Shown in pieces: positions 1 through 7,502 of a stretch of DNA of 64,000 bases. The position numbers were made by a program, and so were the translations under genes. A model generated the notes under the pieces. It was not told where the DNA came from and did no database searches. It worked only from the letters and a program-made list of their open reading frames with translations. Numbering within the stretch: position 1 is the first letter of the stretch; every line of letters starts with the position of its first letter. The DNA is from Caballeronia udeis (GTDB lineage: Bacteria; Pseudomonadota; Gammaproteobacteria; Burkholderiales; Burkholderiaceae): NCBI RefSeq assembly GCF_001544555.2, contig NZ_FCOK02000028.1, forward strand, positions 39,354 through 103,353, in the 5' to 3' direction.

Positions 1-1
1 G

Positions 2-889
2 ACCGCCGAGCCGTTTCCGCAACTGACCACGCAGCGCCTGCAAACCATGGCGCCGCTGGGTCTCGCGCAGTATCTGGACGGCATCGCGACGCATGGTTAC
101 TACGATGCAGGCACGTCGCCGTCGCATCCTCCCGAGCGTCTTGCGACCGACCCGAGTCCCGCCAACGCCGCGAATGCGCTGATGAACCAGATGCGCGGCT
201 TGCGCCAGGAAATGCAGAAGGACTATAAGCCGGGCATGAAGCTGTTCGCGACGGAAACGGGTATCAGCTATGACATCGGCACGTCGTACGGTCCCAACTA
301 TCCGACCTCGAATGTCCTGTTTGCGCAGGCCGCGGTGGTGGCGCGCACGCACATCATCCTGCTGGGCGAAGGAGCCGACCAGACCTACGTGTTCTACGGT
401 GCGGACTATCCGGCCGAACCCGGTTACGGCACGTTCTTCGACCTGGCTGACCCGCAGGGCGCGTACGGCGCGTCGAACGTGAGCCCGAAGCCGGCGGCAC
501 TGGCGGTCGCGGCAATGACGCGCGTGCTCGACGGCACGACCACGCTCGGGCCGGTGAACGGCACGCCGTCGGGTGTCTATGCCTATGGATTCCAGCAACG
601 CGGCACGGGCATTCCGATCACCGCACTGTGGACCCACAACAACGCGGTATGGAGCGTGAGCACGGGCTTCAGCCAGACCTATAGCGTGAGCTACAACCTG
701 AGCGTCGATGCAGCGGGCACAAGCGGTACGGTGCAGGTGCTGGACTGGATGGGCAACGCCTCGACGGTGGCCTACAGCAACGGCGTGGTCACGCTGAACC
801 TGACTGAAATGCCCATGTACGTGATATCGAAGAACGCGAGCGTCGCGCAATCGAACTCGACGGTGCCGCTGGGCTATCTGGGTACCTGA
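2..889 (+). CDS. Glycoside-hydrolase-like protein, C-terminal part (5' truncated by window edge)
   Basis: The reading frame is open from base 2, so the gene begins outside the window; the first internal ATG is at 47. The visible 295 residues look like the end of a TIM-barrel glycoside hydrolase of clan GH-A. A short hydrophobic strand ending in ATETG near base 250 fits the strand that carries the catalytic glutamate in that clan. After it comes a beta-rich C-terminal module with many Ser, Thr, Gly and Asn residues, typical of an exported enzyme. Substrate cannot be read from the sequence; exopolysaccharide or plant glycan cleavage are both possible. It ends in a strong terminator shared with the opposite gene. 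Family level is moderately sure, the exact GH family is not. Confidence 0.6.
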   Translation, partial: TAEPFPQLTTQRLQTMAPLGLAQYLDGIATHGYYDAGTSPSHPPERLATDPSPANAANALMNQMRGLRQEMQKDYKPGMKLFATETGISYDIGTSYGPNYPTSNVLFAQAAVVARTHIILLGEGADQTYVFYGADYPAEPGYGTFFDLADPQGAYGASNVSPKPAALAVAAMTRVLDGTTTLGPVNGTPSGVYAYGFQQRGTGIPITALWTHNNAVWSVSTGFSQTYSVSYNLSVDAAGTSGTVQVLDWMGNASTVAYSNGVVTLNLTEMPMYVISKNASVAQSNSTVPLGYLGT

Positions 890-911
890 AGCCTGGTTGT
901 GTGCTGAATGG

Positions 912-951
912 AAAAACGCTGCCGCGGGTTCACTCGCAGCAGCGTTTTTTT
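912..951. terminator. Bidirectional rho-independent terminator
   Basis: An inverted repeat pairs AAAAACGCTGC (912-922) with GCAGCG plus a T-run (939-951). The A-run on one side and T-run on the other let it serve both the plus-strand glycosidase gene ending at 889 and the minus-strand phospholipase gene ending at 968. Confidence 0.85.
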
Positions 952-967
952 GTTGATACCGCCGGCT

Positions 968-3073
968 TCAGCTTCCGAGCGCCGGGTCAGACATGCTGCT
1001 ATTGCCTGTTTCCACGTGTCCAGCAAGACGCCGCGCGAAGCTGGTGTCCGACGCAATGGTGACGCTCAGGTCGTACCAGCCATACGATGCGCGCAGGTCG
1101 AGATAGAGGCTTTCGCTGTCGCCGCCACGCACTTGACGCGTGATGACCGTGCCGGGCGTGTAGGCGTTCGCTACGCTGAACGTGCAGCTCGTCGTGCCCA
1201 GGTTCTTCAGGCGCAATTGCAGGTTGCCGTTGGCGACGTCGTAACCCTCGGTGACTTCCGGCAGCGCCTGCTTGTTATTCCACCAGTTCTGCTGGACCGC
1301 CGTGCCGGTAAAGCGGCGCAGGAAGCCGTTCGGACCGTACACGATGAAGTCGTACGTATTGGCCGCGGTCAGCGGGAACTGGTCGTGCAGGCGTTTGCCG
1401 GCTTCGACGGTATAACAGCTCGGCGCGGTCTGGCTGTTGGCCGTGTACACGAGGAAGGTCGCGCCGGCATCGCCTGTGTTGATGAAGTCGAAGGTCACGC
1501 CCTTGCCCGTGTTCGTGTGGGCGTGAACAAAGAACTCGTAGGGCAGCGCGCGGGCAGGGCGCACGCCGGGTTCCTGTTTCGGCACGGCCTGAACCGCGGG
1601 CGGCACCGGCACATAGTCAGGATGACGAATCTGTTGCGTTGGGGCATAACCGCTCGTGTCCGGCAAGGTCGGGAACGAGGCGTTCGGGTTCTTGAAATTG
1701 AACGCGGACGTCAGGTCGCCGCAGATGGCCCGGCGCCACGGCGTGATGTTCGATTCGGTAACGTTTGCGCCCGAGCCAAAACGCTTTTCGATAAATTGAA
1801 TCACCGAGGTGTGGTCGAACAGTTCCGAGCACACGTAACCGCCCTTCGACCAGGGCGACACCACCAGCATCGGCACTCGCGTTCCAAGGCCGTAGGGACC
1901 CGCCTGGTAGCTGCTGCTGCCCGGGAAGATTTCATTCACGGTACTGACCGTGGATTTGCCGTTAGCGGGAGACGAGGGCGGGAACGGCGGCACGACGTGA
2001 TCGAAGAAACCATCGTTTTCGTCGTAGTTGATCAGCAGCACCGTCTTGCTCCATACCGCCGGATTCGACGTCAGGACCTGCAGCACCTGATCGACGTACC
2101 ACGCGCCGTAGTTCGCCGGCCAGTTCGGATGCTCGGTGAACGCTTCGGGCGCGACAATCCATGAGACTTGCGGCAACGCGTTGTTCTGCACGTCGCGCTT
2201 GAGGATATCGAAATAACCGTCGCCCGCTGCCGCGTTCGTGCCGGTGCGCGCCTTGTCATACAGCGGATTGCCGGGTTGCGCATTGCGATACTGATTCAGG
2301 TAGAGCAGCGCGTTGTCGCCATAGTTGCCGATGTACGCGTCGCTGGTCCAGCCCCACGAGCCGTTTGCGTCGAGCCCGGTGCCCATGTCCTGATAGATCT
2401 TCCACGAAATGCCCGCGTTCTGGAGCACTTCCGGATACGACGACCAGCCATACCCGAGTTCGGCATTGTCGACCACCGGGCCGCCGCCGCTGCCGTCGTT
2501 GCCCACCCAGCCGGTCCACATGTAATAGCGGTTCGGGTCAGTCGATGAGTTGATCGAGCAGTGGTACGCGTCGCAAATGGTGAAGGCGTCGGCGAGCTGG
2601 TAGTGGAACGGAATGTCCTCGCGCGTGAGATACGCCATCGTGGTCGTGCCTTTGTACGGGACCCACTGATCGTAACGGCCCTGGTTGTAAGCACCTTTGC
2701 TCGTGGTCCAGTCATGCGGCAGATCCTGGATGAACTGGAGGCCGAGATCGGGCGCGCTCGGCCGGAACGGCAGCACTTCTCCGAGTCCGCCGGCAATCGG
2801 CTGATTGAAGACCGGCTGGCCGTTGGGAAGCTGCACGGCGCGGGTATCGCCAAAACCGCGCACGCCCTGGAGCGTGCCGAAGTAATGATCGAAGGAGCGG
2901 TTTTCCTGCATCAGCACGACGATGTGCTCGACGTCGTTGATATTTCCATGCTGGTTGTTCGCTGGAATCGCGAGTGCGTTGCGGATGCCAGCCGGCACGA
3001 TGCCCAGTGCGGTGGCGGAACCGGCGGCCTGTGCGGCTGCCCTGAGAAAGTCACGTCGGCTTTTTAAGTTCAT
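968..3073 (-). CDS. plcN: Phosphocholine-specific phospholipase C, Tat-exported
   Basis: A 701-residue protein of the bacterial non-haemolytic phospholipase C family, which hydrolyses phosphatidylcholine and related lipids outside the cytoplasm. The start at 3073 places a twin-arginine signal (SRRDFLRAAA) right at the N-terminus; a longer frame upstream has no signal sequence. After the signal comes the phosphoesterase motif MQENRSFDHYFGT near residue 60, which holds metal-binding residues of the family, and the C-terminus has the beta-sandwich repeats (DUF756 type) usual for this family. Length is normal. A lipoprotein gene lies 67 bp upstream on the same strand and is probably co-transcribed. 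Phosphate control is known for relatives; no Pho box was identified here. Confidence 0.92.
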   Translation of the reverse strand: MNLKSRRDFLRAAAQAAGSATALGIVPAGIRNALAIPANNQHGNINDVEHIVVLMQENRSFDHYFGTLQGVRGFGDTRAVQLPNGQPVFNQPIAGGLGEVLPFRPSAPDLGLQFIQDLPHDWTTSKGAYNQGRYDQWVPYKGTTTMAYLTREDIPFHYQLADAFTICDAYHCSINSSTDPNRYYMWTGWVGNDGSGGGPVVDNAELGYGWSSYPEVLQNAGISWKIYQDMGTGLDANGSWGWTSDAYIGNYGDNALLYLNQYRNAQPGNPLYDKARTGTNAAAGDGYFDILKRDVQNNALPQVSWIVAPEAFTEHPNWPANYGAWYVDQVLQVLTSNPAVWSKTVLLINYDENDGFFDHVVPPFPPSSPANGKSTVSTVNEIFPGSSSYQAGPYGLGTRVPMLVVSPWSKGGYVCSELFDHTSVIQFIEKRFGSGANVTESNITPWRRAICGDLTSAFNFKNPNASFPTLPDTSGYAPTQQIRHPDYVPVPPAVQAVPKQEPGVRPARALPYEFFVHAHTNTGKGVTFDFINTGDAGATFLVYTANSQTAPSCYTVEAGKRLHDQFPLTAANTYDFIVYGPNGFLRRFTGTAVQQNWWNNKQALPEVTEGYDVANGNLQLRLKNLGTTSCTFSVANAYTPGTVITRQVRGGDSESLYLDLRASYGWYDLSVTIASDTSFARRLAGHVETGNSSMSDPALGS

Positions 3074-3140
3074 GGGTCTCTGTCGGTCGTGGGGGGAAGA
3101 CTTGGTCGGGCTCGCCGGCCGCTTTCGTGTCGCCTTTGTG

Positions 3141-3449
3141 TCACTCGGCTTCGTGGATAACCGGGGACAACAAAGGATCGGAAGCGGCGGCGGGCGGGGG
3201 AGCTTGCGTAAGACTGGACGTCGCTGTTGCCGGCTGGGTTTGCTGCAAGGCCCAGCGCTGTATGTCCGACGATCCCGGTGAAGCGGATGCATCGGATTGC
3301 TGAACGGAAGAAGATGAAGAAGGGGCTAAAGAAGACGAGGACGCGGATGGGGTCGCCGAGGGCTGGTCATGGTCACCGCAGGCGGCAAGCAACGTGCACG
3401 CGAGCACGGCGCCGCACAGCAACTCGATACTGATTGATCTACTGGGCAC
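3141..3449 (-). CDS. Small serine/alanine-rich lipoprotein
   Basis: A 102-residue product starting at a GTG (3449), chosen because AGAGGA lies a few bases upstream while the farther ATG at 3515 has no such site and would put 22 polar residues before the signal. The N-terminus is a lipoprotein signal with lipobox LLAAC near residue 25; the mature part is a Ser/Ala/Pro/Gln-rich, probably disordered tail without a known domain. It precedes the phospholipase C gene by 67 bp. Whether it helps secretion or retention of the enzyme is inference. No closer family assignment is possible. Confidence 0.65.
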   Translation of the reverse strand: MPSRSISIELLCGAVLACTLLAACGDHDQPSATPSASSSSLAPSSSSSVQQSDASASPGSSDIQRWALQQTQPATATSSLTQAPPPAAASDPLLSPVIHEAE

Positions 3450-3519
3450 AAGCGTCCTCTGGACGGTTTGCGTGGCGGCGCCATGCGGTTTGCGGATGGC
3501 GTCGGGAACGAGCAATCCA

Positions 3520-3947
3520 GAGGATAGGAATTACTCGTGTAGGAATTATTAATTTATTGAAATAACATCCTAATAGTAATTAAAACGTAATTAATATGTT
3601 TGGCTGAAGTATGAAAATGCCGGGCAATATGACGAGGGGATAGGCCATCCGCAAACGGGATTTGTCCATCGGCATCGCGTCGCCTAAGGTTGGTCGAGCG
3701 GGGTTGTTTGGGAAGAGCCGGTGGTTATGAAGAATTTGTTAAAGCTTACGATCCACATGCCGTAAAGAAGTGAGCAGTGGCAGCTGATCGACTCTCTCTG
3801 GCTGTCATCCGATGTCCTGCGTCGGCGCTTCCCGGGTGATCGACGAGGAACGCCGGCCGGACCATAAAAACATTGTTGCGGTCGGGCCGCGCCAGATTCG
3901 GTTGATCCAACACGCTTCTGGCCGGCCGGACGACACAGGAGAACACG
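3520..3947. other. Intergenic region with an AT-rich block
   Basis: Between the divergent lipoprotein (minus) and helical-protein (plus) genes. Bases 3523-3620 are strikingly AT-rich for this genome (runs such as TTATTAATTTATTGAAATAA), which fits a promoter or nucleoid-protein site for the phospholipase operon. Bases 3650-3930 are of normal composition, and I see no gene on either strand. Confidence 0.5.
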
Positions 3948-4385
3948 ATGTTGACCGATACGGCGCAGCGGGTCTTGCAACTGAGCGACTATGCGGCGCG
4001 CCTTGCCGCCGCGCGCGACCGGAGCTATGCGCTTGCACGCGCCGTCGAAAGGTCGCAAGCCACGTTGAGCGAGGTGGCACAGGATCCCGCGAGCGATTCC
4101 GCGCTTTGCCGCTACGCGGCCGAGGCCCTTGAATCCTTGTGCGAGAACCTCGTGCGGTTGTGCGCGCTGACCGACCAGGCATCGGCGAATGCCGAAGCGC
4201 TCGCCGCCTTGCCCCTGAAATTTTTCTCCGACAACGACGGCGCCGTCGAGGATCTCGAAGCGGCGGTCCTGTCGCTGGCCGAAGCAACCGTGACCGCCGA
4301 GACCCAGCTTGCGGAACTTGCGCAAGTCGTGGCGGAGGCGTGCGGCGCCGTCAACGAAATGCGCCGGCCCGAGCAAATCGGGTAA
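3948..4385 (+). CDS. Hypothetical helical protein
   Basis: A 145-residue protein preceded by a clear AGGAG site eight bases before the ATG. It is rich in Ala, Leu and Glu and appears almost entirely alpha-helical, with heptad-like spacing that would suit a coiled coil or four-helix bundle. There are no signal peptide, membrane segments or catalytic motif; a few scattered Cys residues do not form a metal motif. It sits alone between an AT-rich region and the FUSC gene. I do not recognise the family; coding potential and the ribosome-binding site support that it is real. Confidence 0.6.
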   Translation: MLTDTAQRVLQLSDYAARLAAARDRSYALARAVERSQATLSEVAQDPASDSALCRYAAEALESLCENLVRLCALTDQASANAEALAALPLKFFSDNDGAVEDLEAAVLSLAEATVTAETQLAELAQVVAEACGAVNEMRRPEQIG

Positions 4386-4603
4386 ACCCCCAGTCCAGGA
4401 ATTTTGACACGGTAATATGCGGGTATACGTGAGGCAGTTACATGCTTCGCGTGCGTCCCATGCAGTGCGTTCGTCCGGCGATCCCGGTTGAGCGCATTGG
4501 CTGACGCACCAAACAGGAGGGTCCGCCGCGAGGCGGACTCGTCGTATCGGAAGCGGCCACAAGCCACTGCCGACATTACCGACACTTGTCCCGGGTATTA
4601 CAT

Positions 4604-6433
4604 ATGTCCATTGCAGCATCCCTGTCCCTCCTCGCGCGAGGTTTCCATCCCGCGCGTGACTACCGGCCCGCGACCCGTGGCGCTGTCTCCCCTTCATCCC
4701 CTCTGCTGACCCGCCTGCTCGGCTCCGATCCCGGCCTGCTGCGTTTCCACACCGCGCTTCGCAGCGCGATTGCCTGCGTGCTCACGGGCGTGGTGACGAT
4801 CGGCTGGACAGTTCACACACATCAGCCGCCTACGCTTGCCGCGTTCGCGTTGCTGTTCGCCATGGTCGCGCCGCTGTTCCTTCGCGATGCCACGCAACGC
4901 GGCTGGTTCCAGTCGCTTGCCGTGATCTATGGCGCGGGGGCTGCAAGCCTGATCGCGGCGATCGCGCTGGCGGCCTGGCCGCTGGTGGCGGATGCCGGAT
5001 TCCTTGCCGTGCTGTTCGCGGCGATGCTGGTGCAGGCATGCGGTCCGCGTGCACTGGGTGGAGCGATGACGGCGGTGGTCGCGTTTTACCTTGGGCTGTA
5101 CCTGCATCCCACGCTCGAACACGTGTTGGTCATGCTGGGGTTGTCGGTGGCAGCGTTTGTGAGCGTTGCGTTCACCGGCCGCGCGCTGGTGCCGACCCGG
5201 CCTGAGGCCACGTTGCGTCGCGCGCTGACCACGGTAATGCAGCGTGCCACGACCGTGCTTGCCGATCGTCGTGCTGACGAGCCCGAAGCGCTGCGTCACT
5301 TGTCGCTGTTGAACGAAGCGGCGCTCGCTGTTGAAGAGCAGCTTGGCTTGCTCGATCTTCGAGGCGTGCAGCGGCTGCGGGCGTGCCTGATCGATGTCGA
5401 GGTTGCGGCGGCCCGGCATGCGGTGGGTGCCAGCCGGCTTGATCGAAGCGATGTTCGTTTGCGGATTGCCTTGCGGCGTTTGTCGCGCGCGGGCCGTGAC
5501 GCGGTGGCGTCGACCGCGCGTGCGGCGAAAACCGGTGTCAAGCGGCCGGCGGGCGCTCCGTTCGTTTGGCGCGGCGCACTCTCCTGGCTGCCCGCCTGCC
5601 GCGCGACGACGGCTGCGCTGATCGCCATGCTGATCGGTCACTCGGTGTCGCCGGAACGGTGGTTCTGGGCGGTCATCACGACCTTCGTGGTGTTCCTCGG
5701 CACGCGCTCGCGCGGCGACACGATCCGCAAGACCGGTGAACGGGTGCTTGGCACACTGGCGGGCGTGGCGGTTAGCGCAGCGCTGATAGGCACGCTTCAC
5801 GGCACGCCCTGGCTGCTGGTTGCCGCGATGGCCGCGTGTGTGTTTGGCTGGGCCTATTTCATCCTGACCTCGTACGGGCAGGGTGTGTTTTTCATCACGG
5901 TGCTGGTCGGGCTGATCTATGGCGAGCTGGGCTTTGCCATTGGACCGCTGATTGAAATGCGCGTGGAAGAAGTGTTCGTTGGCTGCATCGTGTCGATAGC
6001 CGTAGCTGTATTGATGATGCCGCTGCGCACGTCTCATCACGTCGATATCAAGATGACGGGCGTGCTCGACGCGCTCGACGAGGTCCTGCGCGTTTGCAAT
6101 ACGAGTGCCGATGTCCACGGGCTTCATCCGCTCGCGGCCATGCGTGCGCTCGACCGGCGCTGGCATGAGTTGCGGATCGCATTACGGCCGCTGCAGACGC
6201 AGCGCGTGTTTGCATGGAACACGCAGTTGGAACTCGCGGCCGGACCGTTGTTCGCGTGCGTGCAGGCGGCGCGCGAACTGGCGCGGGAGACGGCGCGCGG
6301 TGCAGCAGTTACCACCACCGATGAAGCCCGCGCACGCCTCGCCGGAGCGTTGGCGTTGTTTGCGGCGCGCTCCGGACGGAATACGCGGAACCCGGACGCA
6401 GCGGTCTCAAGGGAGCTTGTTGCTGCGCGTTAG
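4604..6433 (+). CDS. FUSC-family inner-membrane protein
   Basis: A 609-residue membrane protein of the fusaric acid resistance / YccS-like (FUSC) superfamily. Two blocks of closely spaced hydrophobic helices, about residues 45-180 and 330-470, are each followed by a soluble Arg/Ala-rich helical segment; this doubled layout is the family signature. Members are linked to efflux of aromatic acids, usually with an HlyD-type partner and an outer-membrane channel, but none is adjacent here, so the substrate is unknown. The ATG at 4604 was chosen over a TTG at 4586; neither has a strong ribosome-binding site. Confidence 0.85.
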   Translation: MSIAASLSLLARGFHPARDYRPATRGAVSPSSPLLTRLLGSDPGLLRFHTALRSAIACVLTGVVTIGWTVHTHQPPTLAAFALLFAMVAPLFLRDATQRGWFQSLAVIYGAGAASLIAAIALAAWPLVADAGFLAVLFAAMLVQACGPRALGGAMTAVVAFYLGLYLHPTLEHVLVMLGLSVAAFVSVAFTGRALVPTRPEATLRRALTTVMQRATTVLADRRADEPEALRHLSLLNEAALAVEEQLGLLDLRGVQRLRACLIDVEVAAARHAVGASRLDRSDVRLRIALRRLSRAGRDAVASTARAAKTGVKRPAGAPFVWRGALSWLPACRATTAALIAMLIGHSVSPERWFWAVITTFVVFLGTRSRGDTIRKTGERVLGTLAGVAVSAALIGTLHGTPWLLVAAMAACVFGWAYFILTSYGQGVFFITVLVGLIYGELGFAIGPLIEMRVEEVFVGCIVSIAVAVLMMPLRTSHHVDIKMTGVLDALDEVLRVCNTSADVHGLHPLAAMRALDRRWHELRIALRPLQTQRVFAWNTQLELAAGPLFACVQAARELARETARGAAVTTTDEARARLAGALALFAARSGRNTRNPDAAVSRELVAAR

Positions 6434-6471
6434 CACTTCAGGCCGTGCAACAAGCCTTCAGCGTCCGGACC

Positions 6472-7416
6472 TCAAGCCACCGCCGCCGCGATGCGCTGTC
6501 TCGTGGATTGATCGGGATAACTACCGAATCCGGCACGCACATTGTCCTGCATGTACTCAGGCCGCCCGGTCCCGGGAATCACGCAGGTCACCGCCGGATG
6601 TGCGAGCACGAACTTGAGCAGCAGTTGCGCCCAGGTCGTGCAGCCAATCTCCTTGCTCCAGGCAGGCACCGGCTGTCCCTTGAGTTTGCCGAGCAAACCG
6701 CCGCCGCCGAACGGCTGGTTCACGATCACGCCAATCCCGCGTTCCCTGGCAAGCGGCAGCAAGCGTTCCTCGGCGGCGCGGTCGTCGGCAGCGTAGTTGA
6801 TCTGGACAAAGTCGAGTGTCTCCGAACGCATCACGGCTTCCACCTCGGCGAACGCGCCCGACGTGTAATGCGTGATGCCGAGATAGCGAATCCGGCCCTG
6901 CGCTTTCCATTCACGCAGCGTGGCGAGCTGCGTGCGCCAGTCGAGCAGGTTGTGAACCTGCATCAGGTCTATACGCGGTTGTTGCAGACGCCGCATTGAC
7001 TCTTCCATTTGCGCGATCCCCGCTTCACGGCCTTCGGTCCATACCTTGGTCGCGACAAACGCACGGCCATGCCCGCCGATGCGTGTCAGCACCGCCCCGG
7101 CAACCGCTTCCGACGAGCCATACATCGGCGATGAGTCGATGACCGAACCACCGTTGTCGAACAGGATGCGCAGCACGTCGCCGAGCGCGGCTTGTGCCTG
7201 TGGATTGTCGCCGACATCGAAGGTGCGCCAGGTGCCGCAGCCGACCACCGGCAGCGCTTCGCCCGTGGACGGAACAGGACGCGTGTTCATGCGCGGCAGC
7301 GGCGTGCCGCTGGCGGGCGTTTGCGCGAAGGCGACAGGCAGGCTCAAGGGCAGCATGACGCTGCCGGCGGCAAGGAGAAGGCGTCGACGATGAGTGTTGG
7401 CGGAAGTGGGGCGCAT
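6472..7416 (-). CDS. Aldo/keto reductase with Tat-type signal
   Basis: A 314-residue aldo/keto reductase, the NADPH-dependent carbonyl reductase fold. The catalytic tetrad is visible: Asp94 in VIDSS, Tyr99 in PMYGSS, Lys124 in ATKVW and His155 in QVHN. Unlike the usual cytoplasmic members it begins with an Arg-rich stretch followed by LLLAAG and a hydrophobic segment ending in AFA, which looks like a twin-arginine signal peptide with a signal-peptidase site. Export of a folded cofactor-containing enzyme fits Tat. It converges with the FUSC gene, 38 bp away. Substrate unknown. Confidence 0.85.
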   Translation of the reverse strand: MRPTSANTHRRRLLLAAGSVMLPLSLPVAFAQTPASGTPLPRMNTRPVPSTGEALPVVGCGTWRTFDVGDNPQAQAALGDVLRILFDNGGSVIDSSPMYGSSEAVAGAVLTRIGGHGRAFVATKVWTEGREAGIAQMEESMRRLQQPRIDLMQVHNLLDWRTQLATLREWKAQGRIRYLGITHYTSGAFAEVEAVMRSETLDFVQINYAADDRAAEERLLPLARERGIGVIVNQPFGGGGLLGKLKGQPVPAWSKEIGCTTWAQLLLKFVLAHPAVTCVIPGTGRPEYMQDNVRAGFGSYPDQSTRQRIAAAVA

Positions 7417-7502
7417 AAGCAGTCTCGCCGTGACGGGTCAGCTCTCAGGATAGGCGAAGTCACGAAGTCACGTAGTGGGCGTGCCACCCAGTGATCGCAC
7501 CC

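Noticed and set aside
908..2164. Plus-strand frame over the phospholipase gene
   Set aside because: Antisense to plcN; runs through the terminator at 912-951.
4694..6166. 490-codon minus-strand frame
   Set aside because: Mirror of the FUSC gene; composition typical of an antisense frame.
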